Assembly (NCBI GenBank): GCA_905331475.1 | Contig: CAJNYU010000743.1 | Coordinates: 124,001-188,000 of the forward strand | Origin: Rotaria socialis | Lineage: Eukaryota; Rotifera; Eurotatoria; Philodinida; Philodinidae | Length of the DNA: 64,000 nt | Direction: 5' to 3' | Shown here: one piece after another, positions 14,429-24,562 of the stretch | Layout: every line of letters begins with the position of its first letter | Position numbering within the stretch: position 1 is the stretch's first letter | Notes under the pieces: generated by a model | What the model saw: only the letters and a program-made list of their open reading frames with translations | Told to the model about the DNA's origin: nothing | Databases searched by the model: none | Program-made: the position numbers and the translations under genes

Positions 14429-15430
14429 ATGGACCGATTTGTTGATAAAACAGTTGATGTCCTAACAAGATTCGGTGAACATCTTGAACGACGCTTTTCA
14501 AATGACCAAAGTGATAATACATATATAAGATCGTCAAGTTCAAATATTCTGTATCCAGGTGATAACTCCGCTTTTCAACGTCCTTTCGACGATAATGATC
14601 GGAAAAGTGACATATACTCATCGCAACGACGCAATTTAAGTTACGGTGGTGCAAGAAAATATTCTTCGGATAATTTAGTAGCTAGTCCCGGGTATGAAAG
14701 TTTCAGTAATTATCGACAAAATCCAATGGCGAATACACATATGGATGATGTAGATAGAGCACTATACGGACATCGTATTGACGGTCGAAGAAAACAGCGG
14801 CATAACTTAAATTACGGTGCCTATCCAGAAGTGTATACTACAGATCCATCATCGAATTCGCCGTACGGATTACATTCAGGCAATGTAGGTTATGCTCCTA
14901 ACTATTATATTGCAGAACGTCGAGAAGTCGAATTAATCCCCGCTCCTGAACCACGTATTATACGACAACAAGTACCAGTTCCTTTTCCAGTTGATCGTCC
15001 CGTGCCTCAACCTTATCCCGTTGCTGTACCAGTACCCTATCCAGTTGATCGACCTGTCCCTGTACCTGTAGCAGTTCCATCACCACCAGTTTGTGTCCCT
15101 GTTCCAACACCTACTCCATGTTATGTACCTGTTGCTGTTCCTGTCCCATCACCACGAGCAAGTCCTGTCATCTTTGAACAGTCAGTTACTCATTCTCAAC
15201 GTTGGATTACTGGATCGCCAGTCATGATGAATCAACAACGGTATGCTGTTGGTACACCAGTCATGATGAATCAACAACGGTATGCTGTTGGTACACCAGT
15301 CATGATGAATCAACAACCGTCGGCTGTTGGTACACCAGTTATGATGAATGGACAACCGTATTTTCCTGGTTCACCTGCTGTGGGTATGAATGGATATGCG
15401 TCATATGGCAATGGTTCGTTCCGTCGTTAA
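14429..15430 (+). CDS. Proline-, tyrosine- and valine-rich repeat protein, 333 aa
   Basis: Single-exon gene, ATG at 14429, stop TAA, with AATAAA 48 nt downstream (15478-15483). No signal peptide or membrane segment is visible. Residues 1-25 are likely helical (MDRFVDKTVDVLTRFGEHLE); 26-165 are hydrophilic and rich in S, N, Y, D and R; 166-245 is a VP/PVP-rich segment containing repeated PVDRPVP and PVAVPVP units that should adopt an extended polyproline shape; 262-312 is a tandem repeat of 13 residues (GTPVMMNQQRYAV and variants, about 4 copies) encoded by a 39-nt DNA repeat. The C-terminus is G/N/Y-rich and ends FRR. The composition suggests a structural or scaffold protein; V/P-rich segments are also seen in alveolin-like and cuticle-like proteins, but I cannot assign a family. 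Confidence 0.8.
   Translation: MDRFVDKTVDVLTRFGEHLERRFSNDQSDNTYIRSSSSNILYPGDNSAFQRPFDDNDRKSDIYSSQRRNLSYGGARKYSSDNLVASPGYESFSNYRQNPMANTHMDDVDRALYGHRIDGRRKQRHNLNYGAYPEVYTTDPSSNSPYGLHSGNVGYAPNYYIAERREVELIPAPEPRIIRQQVPVPFPVDRPVPQPYPVAVPVPYPVDRPVPVPVAVPSPPVCVPVPTPTPCYVPVAVPVPSPRASPVIFEQSVTHSQRWITGSPVMMNQQRYAVGTPVMMNQQRYAVGTPVMMNQQPSAVGTPVMMNGQPYFPGSPAVGMNGYASYGNGSFRR
15225..15370 (+). repeat. 39-bp in-frame tandem repeat inside the repeat-protein gene
   Basis: About 3.7 copies of a 39-bp unit beginning CCAGTCATGATGAATCAACA. The first two copies are almost identical, the later ones diverge (CGGTATGCT, CCGTCGGCT, CCGTATTTT). Unit length is a multiple of three, so copy-number change keeps the frame. 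Confidence 0.85.
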
Positions 15431-15477
15431 TCGTTTTGCTTTACATAGTATTCTACGTACTATTTTTTTTCAGAAAA

Positions 15478-15483
15478 AATAAA
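15478..15483 (+). terminator. Polyadenylation signal AATAAA of the repeat-protein gene
   Basis: Canonical AATAAA 48 nt after the stop codon at 15430. Confidence 0.55.
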
Positions 15484-15858
15484 TGAAAGCTTTTATATAA
15501 TTAATGGCTACATATCTATGAACATTTCGTTTTGCGAGATTAAAACAAATAGTCTAATATTTAGAGTCGTCTATCTACACCTTCAACATATTGAGATAGA
15601 AGGGATTATAGAAATGTAATATTAAATTGTCTGGAAACAAAAATCAAAAGTAACATCGCTATTCAATTGATATGTTGAAATATTTGATTATTTAAAAACA
15701 GTAAAAGACGTAAAGTTATCGAGAAGATTGTACAGATGTGAGAAAATGTAATCTTTTGAAATTTATTCTAGTTGCAATTTTTATTCAAAATTTGTTTCAG
15801 TTATATTTTGAACAAAAATGCACAAATGATGGAACAAAAACAAATTGTTTTTTCTTCT

Positions 15859-15864
15859 TTTATT
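15859..15864 (-). terminator. Polyadenylation signal of RPL38
   Basis: AATAAA on the minus strand, 34 nt after the stop codon of the eL38 gene. Confidence 0.5.
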
Positions 15865-15897
15865 TCTTTCTTTCTTAATTGTTAATTATAACGTTAA

Positions 15898-16208
15898 TCA
15901 TGTACTTTTGCCTTTTGGTTTTATTTCTTTCACATTGAGACCAGGAGGTAGTGATTGTTTGACTTTTTCAGCTTTTTCTTTATCAGTCACAATTACTGAA
16001 AATATAAGAAAAATAGGATACAAATGAATTGAAATCGAAATTGATCAATACACATACAAGTATACAAATAGCGACTGCATCGAACTTTAAATTTGGTATT
16101 TCCTTGACGAGTACCATGTTCAGGATTACGCTTAATAATCACTGATTTAGCATCTTTTCGTCGAGCAACGAGTAAGAAATCTTTGATGTCTTTGATTTCT
16201 TTTGGCAT
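15898..16208 (-). CDS. RPL38: Ribosomal protein eL38 (two coding exons)
   Basis: Large-subunit ribosomal protein of the eukaryotic 60S particle. Exon 1 is 16208-16058 (50 codons plus one base), intron 16057-15996 (62 nt, donor GTATGT, acceptor TTTTCAG), exon 2 15995-15898, stop TGA. The spliced product is 82 aa. Family hallmarks are plain: [16 protein letters not shown] at 8-23, [13 protein letters not shown] at 39-51 and the tail KQSLPPGL. Animal eL38 is usually 70 residues; the extra length is an insert of about six residues around EHGTRQGN and a short basic C-terminal tail. AATAAA lies 34 nt after the stop. A TTTGTTTCAG acceptor about 33 nt before the ATG suggests a 5' UTR intron or spliced-leader site. 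Highly conserved housekeeping gene and a good anchor for strand and code: standard stops are used. Confidence 0.93.
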
Positions 16209-16240
16209 TTCGATGATTAAAATGTGAGATGAATGGAGAT

Positions 16241-16242
16241 CT
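16241..16242 (-). promoter_or_regulatory. Splice acceptor just upstream of the RPL38 start codon
   Basis: On the minus strand the sequence CATTTGTTTCAG ends about 33 nt before the ATG at 16208. It fits a 3' splice site receiving a spliced leader or a 5' UTR exon. Confidence 0.5.
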
Positions 16243-17111
16243 GAAACAAATGAATAGTTTTATTGTAAAGTATTCATGTAAAATAAGTGACAAAACGAAA
16301 AAGAAATGGATTTGATATCCATATTTAACCCAATAGAATAATGTTCGAATCTGAAGATATACATATATGTACATTAATCAATAAAATGTGATTTTGAAAA
16401 TATATTTTAAAACTGAAATTTATTCTGAAAACTTTTTCAATAAGAAGAAATATAGAAAAATAATAGAAGCTGAGAAATATGTCGCTAGTTGTATCCACGT
16501 AACAGCCATTCATACCGATTGGTTTTAGCATACAGGAATGAATTATTCAAAAGATGAATCAAGTTTTTTGCTTTGATCTACCAGCTGATACCAACAGCAT
16601 ATTTTATCATTTCTGAGAATGATCTATTGATGTACTTGTTGGCATTACTTCATACACTGAATCAAACAAAATACTGACCAATCAGGGCGATCAGACATAG
16701 TTTACTATATTGCTGTATCATCTTAACATCGTAATCATGTGGCGCTTTTGTTCTAAGCCTTAATCTTTTCCAAGATATCATCATTCTGAATGATGATGTA
16801 AAAATAGTGTTTATGTCTAATTCAAATATAATGAATATTGATCAAGTTGTTCGAAGCGACAGCGAGTTAGTATATGTTTAATTAGTTGTTACAGAAATAA
16901 GTCGAATGCTGACTAAATTTAATCTCTCTGATGATCATTCTAGTTATTCTCGGCTTTGTGAAGAATGTTTTGACACTCAGTATTAAATAACACATAGCAT
17001 TTCGAATTCGAATAGAGTACTATGTCGAGTTGAAACCCTTTTGCACCTGATTATCTAGATACTGGAAATAATGCATTCTCTCAGGCTACCGAGTACTGTA
17101 TAAATGAGACG

Positions 17112-18741
17112 ATGGAACTGAATGAATCAGACATGAAAATTTCGAGTCATAATCATATCAATATATTCGATTTTCCCAACGAAATTTGATTCATTATTTT
17201 TAACTAATTGAATTTGGTCGACTATTACTTGACGGTTTGATCAATTAGTACATGATTCACTTTAGTTGCGTTATCTTAAGATGGCCTCTATGACGATGAA
17301 ATCACTTTCTGACCATAGCTACTCAATAGACAATCACGTCCTTACGTTAGTAGAATTTGTAAAAATATCTTACCTAGAAGATATCGTCAGGTAAATGAAC
17401 TTATTGTTGAACAATATTCAATGGGATGCGTTCTTTGTACAATTCACTATCTTTAACTTTAAACTATTTAGACTTTAATACAATAGTGAAATCATTAGAA
17501 ATAAACTAATAATTGTTTATTTGTTTTGTTTTGCGAATTGAAAGTAATGCAATTCTTGGCAAACTTCTCATTGAACAAATTACATGTCTTAAAGTTGATG
17601 TTAAGGATGAGCAACAACTAATCAAGTTAAGTTTTTGCCGATTGCATGATCGATCAATGCTCCGTACTTTTGTGTTACCATCAACAAATTTCAACTCTTC
17701 AATTTTGACTACACTGAAAATGAATATGAAAAGTTTTGACGATTGTCTTTTTCTACTTGATGGATGTTTCAATTGTTTATCAACATTTATTATCGATGTA
17801 AAAATAATTGCATATACATTAGGAACTATCAATAACCCGGCTAGTTTTATTGTCAATAGTTTTGTTTAGAAACAGAACAGCGAACTCGAGAATTAAACAA
17901 ACTTAAGTTGATTTCTTTTTTCATAAAAAAAACTTCCCAGGTTGCAATACTTTATTAACATCGTATCCACATATACTTTTATATGATACTCTAATTATTC
18001 CACTTATTCGACAAAGAAAAGGTTTTGATGATCTGATATTGTATCTGTCAAAAATAAGAAGTAACATGAATTATATTGATGATATTCTAGGTTATATACC
18101 GCGATGAAATAAATTTACTTTCAATATAGACACAAATGTAGACAAGAAGAATATTGAAATTGCTTTTTTTTATCAAATGAATATATCCAGCGGAGTTTGA
18201 GAAGAATATATAATATGGAGTAGTTGTTTCAAATGTTGAAACTTTCACAAGAGAACACAAACATAGATGCTTCATCTATTCATTCCCATATCTATTCAAA
18301 AGTTTTTATTATGTAAGCAATTCTTTTCAAGGTGGCATATTTTATAACGTTCAACGCTTGATGATGACAGACTTACGATCTTTTGAACATTACTCGACAT
18401 TAGTTCTTCAAAATCATCTCTTAAATTTCTTCTCTATTGAAACAGTTGTATATCATTAATGAGCGACCACAGACTAACAAGCAGCAATCGATACAATTCA
18501 TCCATCTTTTATGCTGCCCATGCAGATTATACTGAACAATTTATCATCGAGAAACACTATCATTTACCCTGTTTGCTGAACCTTCATATCGGTTATGAAT
18601 CATTTATTGTGATCACAAACAATTTTACTAACGATACAAGACGTGTCACTTGTGCTAAATTAACCAGTCTTCGTATAAGGGAGCCGTTAATTCCTCCAAA
18701 AAAACAAATTCGCATCTATTATTTCCTTTATTGTAAATATT
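17112..18741 (+). pseudogene. F-box / leucine-rich-like family member, decayed
   Basis: From the ATG at 17112 the frame runs to IFDFPNEI and then a TGA, and continues FIIFN, stop, LNLVDYYLTV: an F-box start (FPNEIxxxIFNxL) with in-frame stops. Further along, 17513-17869 contains an open piece with FDDCLFLLDGCFNCLSTFIID, and 18459-18741 contains HADYTEQFIIEKHYHLPCL and NFTNDTRRVTCAKLTSL. These three blocks, in this order, match a large F-box family I recall from bdelloid rotifers (N-terminal F-box, then irregular leucine-rich-like segments). F-box proteins usually bind SKP1 and recruit substrates for SCF ubiquitin ligases. Stops in the F-box and frame changes between blocks indicate a pseudogene, although some breaks could hide short introns. 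Confidence 0.6.
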
Positions 18742-19869
18742 AGCTGTGTTAAAATTTGTGCTAATAAAATTAAACAGCGAGAAGGCTAAATATACTTTGA
18801 TCCTGCTGCTCAATTTAGATAACATGGACACAAGAAGAAAAACAAATTGTATTCTTATATTTCAGTAAAGAAGAGTTTGATTGTTATTTATTTATCTTTT
18901 CAAAAATAAGTCTATTCATCGCCTTGGATGTATCTATTTTACTCATACTAGTACAATATTGTGCAGTACGGCATGTGCTACATTTAAGTTGTGCATCAAG
19001 AGTATCAATACTGTTGTGTATTAAACACACGCACCGTAGCAATGTAAACATTTATTGATATAATTTGAATATTGTGTTGTCAGCATCACAAAAAGCAAAT
19101 AAATATTTTTTGACATATTATTCTGTTTTCATTAATTTTTCCACCATCTTTCAATGTTTATCAACAGAAAAAAATCAGCTACTGATACAGATGATAATGG
19201 AATATTATATGACAGCGAGGTTCTTTATTTTAAGTACTCTCAATTCAACATAATACTCTATCATTCCTGTATGAATGATAAAATACTTTTTAGTAAGCAA
19301 AATTCGTAAAACAAAGGTCGAAGTCGAGATTACACCCTCAAGAGTTCATAACTAACCAATTTCATCATGTGCTGGTTTTATAATCATTCCATTCGATGGA
19401 AAATCTGAATCCCTATCCTACGAAAAGTAAATGTTGATATAGTTATTGCTATTACTTCTTTTTGTGCTTGTATACGTAATTGACATTGAAATCAATTTGT
19501 TTGTTTGTTTGATTTCGAAACGAAAGTGAAATCGAAATTTTTACTTTTTGAACATCTCGTAAACATTCTGTTGTATATAATATTAAATAAACTTTTGCCT
19601 AATCAGCATCATACTTTTATTAATAAATATAATTTCAATAATAATAATGAAAACTTTTTCAAAAAAATTTGAGTTTTGATAAAAGAAGTAGGTGTTTCTT
19701 TGTTAGAGAAATCTTTTCTTGCTTTCGATACGTGCTGCTTGAAATGAATAAATAAATAAACATAAATACAAAATATGAGCGAAGACACGTTATTAAAAAA
19801 GAGACCAAAGCGAAGGAACAACAGTTTCTTTGGACCAATCGAAGAACCAACAGTTCCCAGGTGAAAACC

Positions 19870-20240
19870 TACGGTACGTATGCGCAGGAGCCGCGCGAGC
19901 GGGGGGGGGGTCTGGGGGAGTGTACACCACCCCAATAATTGGAATTTTTTTTTTCAGCAACCAGAGCAGATTTGGACCGAATTTTGTGTTTTTTTAAGAA
20001 ATTTTGCTCTAAGCACTCCTTTACACCGTTTACGACGCGTTGACGGATCGCATTTGGCTGTAATATCTGGCGCAAGAAAAACAGACAGTATTTCAGTAAG
20101 GCTACGGTTGTATACATTGATAGCACGGCATCGTTTACAGCACTATATTAATGTGCCCGAAATCACCGACTATTTCAGGCTATTTATGGAGTTTAAATGG
20201 TCACATTTGACAACGTTACGGTAAAAATACGGATAGCTGT
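19870..20240. other. G-run and unassigned open stretch
   Basis: Contains a run of about ten G (19900-19909) in an unusually GC-rich context and an acceptor-like TTTTTTTTTCAG near 19959. A plus-strand frame at 19880-20224 is open, but I recognise no family; it may be part of an older repeat. Confidence 0.3.
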
Positions 20241-20302
20241 ATTCATGGTCTTGGGTTGTTTTGCATGAGAAGGAATTCTTGTCGACTGCCAATTCTATGG
20301 TT

Positions 20303-20599
20303 CCCAGGTCGAACATTCCGGTCACCGGATCCCGTAGGATACTTCAGGGAATATGCGGGAAAGTCACCATATCCTGCAGGAAAACACGGGAAATCACTGG
20401 AACGTGGAAGCAGTATTCTGGTCAAAAATACGGTCGGACTTTTCCGGAAAATTCCTGCCAAGTTCCGGTGCTTTCCGGCAGGAATTGATCGGAAATCACC
20501 GGAAAAAATGCGAAAAATTTCCAACCGGAATGCTGCTTCCACAAAATCAACGGAACTACCCGGAACCGGCCGTTTCCAGGCCGGACTGTTCGACCTGGG
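20303..20599. mobile_element. MITE with CCCAGGTCGAAC termini, copy 1
   Basis: Begins CCCAGGTCGAACATTCCGG and ends with the inverse form (CCGGACTGTTCGACCTGGG). The interior is full of CCGGAAA/TTTCCGG motifs and is GC-richer than its surroundings. A related shorter element in inverted orientation lies at 60686-60905. The flanks are TT on both sides. No coding capacity: the four overlapping open frames here are products of the repeat. Confidence 0.7.
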
Positions 20600-20721
20600 T
20601 TGTTTGATGTTGTTCTTCATCGGCCTTGTAATTGCTTGATTACAATAAGGGGATTGAGTTTCCTTCTTGCGGACACTATTTCTCTTTTGAGCCTGAATCT
20701 TCTTTATCTTTTACTTAATTT

Positions 20722-20918
20722 CTACTCTAGTAGAGGTTTAGCAGCCTTTTTGGTTACTAAGTAATTGTTTAGATTATCTAGATTTATATTGCCTAAAATG
20801 ACTTTTTTAGTACAAATGGCTGTATCTAATGTGTGAGTGTAGATGTTCTTTTTACCATAGTCGTAGCCATCCACACGCAAACTCCATGAGACGTCTTTCG
20901 TATGCCAGATTCCATGGC
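20722..20918 (-). pseudogene. Truncated C-terminal reading frame ending at a duplication border
   Basis: Minus-strand frame with protein-like composition: HTKDVSWSLRVDGYDYGKK, then LDTAICTKKVILGNINLDN, ending AAKPLLE and a stop at 20722. Its upstream part is cut at 20918/20919, exactly where the 1.4-kb duplication begins, so any N-terminal coding sequence has been lost or displaced. I do not recognise the family; a chance frame is possible. Confidence 0.35.
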
Positions 20919-21068
20919 CGAGCATAAACACTCCGCATTAACAAAATATAAAAGACAGTGCTACACAGTAGTTTTTAATGACGAATGATAAATTAAAATA
21001 TATATGGACTGAGTAAGATACATTAAAATATAATCATAAAAAGTCTTCAGTGTTCCTATTGTTTACTA

Positions 21069-21377
21069 TTAGGCCTTGATTCTCATACATTTATTGGGTA
21101 TGAGAAATCGTTTGACGCATACATTAGGTGCACAACAATCGAACACTTTAAATGCACAACTGACACAGCCATTTGTACTGGCACGTCGTTGATGTGAGTC
21201 ATCATCACTGTCACTGTCACTGTCACTGTCATCTTCAGCTGCCATCATACGAGCCTTAAGTTCAGCCAGTGCTGCTTCGTCGTCGTCACTATCGGCAAAC
21301 ATACGCTTTCCATCGATCGACAAAGCAAATAATATGGTACCCAGAAGACCGAATACTAGAAGTGTACTGATTTGCAT
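21069..21377 (-). CDS. Small secreted cysteine-rich peptide precursor, copy 1 (102 aa)
   Basis: Start chosen at the ATG at 21377: it begins a typical signal peptide (MQISTLLVFGLLGTILFALS), and a TTTTTGTTTGTAATTTTAG acceptor lies about 14 nt upstream, so the 19 extra in-frame residues before it are probably intronic or outron. After the signal come a short acidic propeptide (DSDDDEAALAELKARMMAAE, then an SD repeat), a dibasic RR cleavage site, and a mature peptide of about 37 residues with six cysteines spaced C-x2-C-x6-CC-x4-C-x9-C. The C-C-CC-C-C order resembles inhibitor-cystine-knot peptides, a fold found in toxins, defence peptides and hormones. That resemblance is not proof of toxicity. 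A near-identical paralogue lies at 54927-55217. Confidence 0.75.
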   Translation of the reverse strand: MQISTLLVFGLLGTILFALSIDGKRMFADSDDDEAALAELKARMMAAEDDSDSDSDSDDDSHQRRASTNGCVSCAFKVFDCCAPNVCVKRFLIPNKCMRIKA

Positions 21378-21390
21378 TCTTATCTTATAT

Positions 21391-21392
21391 CT
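21391..21392 (-). promoter_or_regulatory. Splice acceptor before the cysteine-rich peptide, copy 1
   Basis: On the minus strand TTTGTTTGTAATTTTAG ends about 14 nt before the ATG at 21377. It is also present in copy 2. It fits spliced-leader addition or a 5' UTR intron. Confidence 0.5.
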
Positions 21393-22353
21393 AAAATTAC
21401 AAACAAAAAATAGTACAGATCTGTAGATTGACAAAATTGAAATATGACTTCGGGAACAGCTTCTAGAATGCTAAGAAAGTAAAAGTTAATTTGATAGATT
21501 GAGAATTAGAAGAACCACTTTAGTTTGCTTGAACAAAATGATTGAATTATTTTAGAATTCGTTGAGCTCGAAAAAACACGAGCTTTGCAGTTGATTTTTA
21601 TAGCGTCGAGAACAGTTTAAAAGATGTAGCTTTACAAAGTTTCTTCAAACATTTACTTGACTGTTATGTATTCCAATATCGTACGAAAGCACTCAAAATG
21701 CTTGTCGTGCAGTTCAAAAAAGATTTCACGATATTTGACTGATCGTTGTTGCATTGGAGAGGAATTCGTCGATTTTTATATGACGTTTCACTTACCTTTG
21801 GCTACTATGAATAGTTTATAAATGATTACTCTGTGCATAGCAATCAGTTATTCTATCGTTTCGCTGACAGTCAAAAAATGAATCTAGAAATGATTAGTAT
21901 TCTTGTGCATACAAAGATATTTATAGATGCGATTAGAGTATCGTTTTTGCCCATTATAATTTACCTTTCTTTACCTGAGGATTCATTGTGTTTATATGGA
22001 CAGAATATACATTTGTGCATTTTTAATGAATACATTATTAAGTATACAATGTATTTCCAATGAATGGTTCTGAATAGAGTACTTTGAATAGAATTATTCA
22101 TCTAATCATTTCGTGCCACCGATTTGCTAAGTAATTTGTGCCCACGATACTGTAAATAAGATGAAAATGATTCACATGCCGATTATAACATTATTGTATT
22201 CAAGGATACATGGAATATGCATGAATAAGCGGACTGTTTTACTGCAGGTCGCAATTCTCGATACCTTGTACAAATCAAAGAAAATGTATCTCTGACAAAA
22301 AAAATAATTGGTCCTTACTGATCTTTACTAATTTAAAAAATAATGAAGATGTG

Positions 22354-23996
22354 AATTAGATTTCTCGTTGACACGCTTTACTTCCACTTTCTCGCTTTTC
22401 ATTAATCTGCCTAGCAAAACGAAAAAGAACAGAACAAAGAAAAAACAAGACCATGACTCCTAAAATAACAGGAGAATGAACCAAAGAAAAAAGATAGAAG
22501 ATCATCAAATGCATTTATCTCCTATCCTAACACCTTCTTCTCCACGACAGATGAGTGCCCCATCGATTCAGCGATTGAACGTGCGAAAAAAAGTAAAAGA
22601 AAAAGAAAACAACAACATAACAAAATGACGAAGAAGAAGAAAAAAATAGCAATCATAGAAACAGGCTAAGTAATTAACGTGTAGTAACAACAAGTAACGC
22701 TCGTCGCTTAGACTCGCTTGGTCCTCGACGGTATGTTGTGCTTTTTAGATATAATTTACTATTTGCCAAATTTCAACAACACTACTCTCCATTATTTGAA
22801 AAAGAATGGATATGGTTTTAGACCCTGACATAAAAATTGATGCTAAATTACCGCATCTTATACACATTTTCACTCTTCTTTCTGTCCTAAATTCATCTGA
22901 TAACACTGTGACTTAAGGACCAGCAGATCGCTAAAATTGGTACAATGCGTACAATATCATGCTAATACTAATCGTATAGTGCATACAAGCAGGGTTGCCA
23001 ATTGCATAGACAGAGGAATAATAATCTTATGATGCCTGAATCCGCACCTATCAAGAATGATACCACTTAAGATGTTTCGATCAGCCTGAAAATTTCAGAC
23101 ATGCGTGGCCGCATTAAAGAGCAACCACAGTACAACTTTCATCGTGATTTATCAAAGTAGACATAATCTACAGCTAATGCATAGTTGGATTCTATTATTT
23201 CAGAGAATCATTGTAACTTCGTCATCAGAGAAGACGTAAAACTCACGACCACTTAAAAGTGCAGTTAGCAATATCGCCAAAGTTTGTATCAAACAGAGTT
23301 TTTAACTCCGTTTCCACTCAATATTTATGGTTCTTTTACTGTGCATCACAAGAGAAAGGACTTATAGTGAGCTATAATTTAAAACTTTAAAGCAAAATAC
23401 AAGAAGTCGTGTCGAACCTGTGGAGAAAGATTTCAATTTTCGTGATCGAAGCTACTATTTGAGCAAGCTGCGAAATAATAAAATGATGAATATACAAATC
23501 AGATAGTTGTAAAAAAACACTCTTTCTCAAGACGGCAAAAAGCTACATATTCTTGAAAATAATGACTCTCCTGAGTGCTTCGAAGAAGCTAAACCTTCCG
23601 TTGAATCGATGACATCGAAAACAATCAGGATATGATTCCCATTGAATGTAGTTCCCCGATCAGTGACCCCTAAAAGTAATTTATCCTTGAATTCAATTTA
23701 ACACTCGAATTCGATGATACTTTTGAACAATTTTGAAATCACTCATGTCTTAGATCTATTTTTAACAAAGAGTGCTCCGTGACCATTTCTGAGAACCTGC
23801 ATTGAAGTAAAAATCGTCACTCTCAGCATCAAGTATCATCATACAGAAAGCCAACTCTTATTTCAATACCGAACACTTCCCAGCTGAAATAGATTCGAAA
23901 TACCCCCACTAGAAACTAGACAGTTATCAACGTATCTTAAAATGATGCTAGGCGTACGCTTTATCCCTGAACAAAATTCAGCTGATTGCTGAATGA
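22354..23996. other. No recognisable gene
   Basis: AT-rich sequence with A-rich tracts (22420-22660). I see no coding frame of note and no repeat that pairs within the window. Confidence 0.5.
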
Positions 23997-24004
23997 TTCT
24001 TTAC

Positions 24005-24227
24005 TAGGGGTGGCACTTGAACTATAAATTGACCGTAAAGTGCAGAGTTTAAAGTTGTTTAAAGTCACACTTAAATTCTTGTTTTTGACGTTTTATCTGT
24101 TGCAGAGACTCTCATAAGCATGACTAAATACGTTAGTACAGTAAAAAGTATTAAAAAGAAGCGTTTAAAGGCGACTTTAAACGACTTTCTACTTTACGGT
24201 TAAGATAAAGTTAAAGTGCCACGACTA
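24005..24227. mobile_element. hAT-type MITE with perfect 8-bp target duplication
   Basis: 223 bp. Flanked on both sides by TTCTTTAC (23997-24004 and 24228-24235), an exact 8-base duplication. Termini are inverted: left TAGGGGTGGCACTTGAACT, right end reverse-complemented TAGTCGTGGCACTTTAACT; the match continues through GACCGTAAAGT. An 8-bp duplication with TAGGG-type ends is characteristic of hAT elements. The interior is AAGTCGTTTAAA-rich and non-coding. Confidence 0.85.
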
Positions 24228-24562
24228 TTCTTTACAATCTCTAAGACACTGTTTTTCCGGGAAAATCAAAGACAAAACTTCCATAGCCAAAATTAAGTAC
24301 GACTCCCGAGAACTCGATTTTCTATGGTGAAACTAAATACAATATAAATATCTTCCAAAACACATCCCGTCCTAGAAATTTCGTTTCGAGATTTTCAAAA
24401 ACCGACTTCAGATTCGGATTCCCCGACCCCGATAACCTTAAAGAAAGTTAGATGAAAAGACGGTTAAGCTTAAAACGAAGGAAAGCTCGTATGATGATTT
24501 TTTTGACCTGCCACAAACAGACAGACAGATAAACGCATTTTTTTTCATATGACCCTCCCTAC

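Larger units (their letters stand above)
20919..22353. repeat. 1.4-kb segmental duplication, copy 1
   Basis: From CGAGCATAAACACTCC at 20919 to TGAAGATGTG at 22353 the sequence is repeated in the same orientation at 54777-56194. By eye the two are about 97% identical, with a few short indels. The flanks on either side are unrelated, and no target-site duplication or terminal repeat is visible, so this looks like a gene-carrying segmental copy, not a transposon. Confidence 0.9.

Noticed and set aside
16337-16360. tRNA T-loop-like GTTCGAATC
   Set aside because: No matching acceptor, D or anticodon stems around it.
20243-20639. Four open frames on both strands
   Set aside because: They all lie within a palindromic MITE; openness on both strands reflects the CCGGAAA repeats, not coding.
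21833-22063. 76-residue plus-strand frame conserved in both duplication copies (also 55672-55899)
   Set aside because: Conserved only because the whole 1.4 kb is duplicated; nearly all differences change the amino acid, the C-terminus differs, and no domain is recognisable. More likely the upstream region of the peptide gene.
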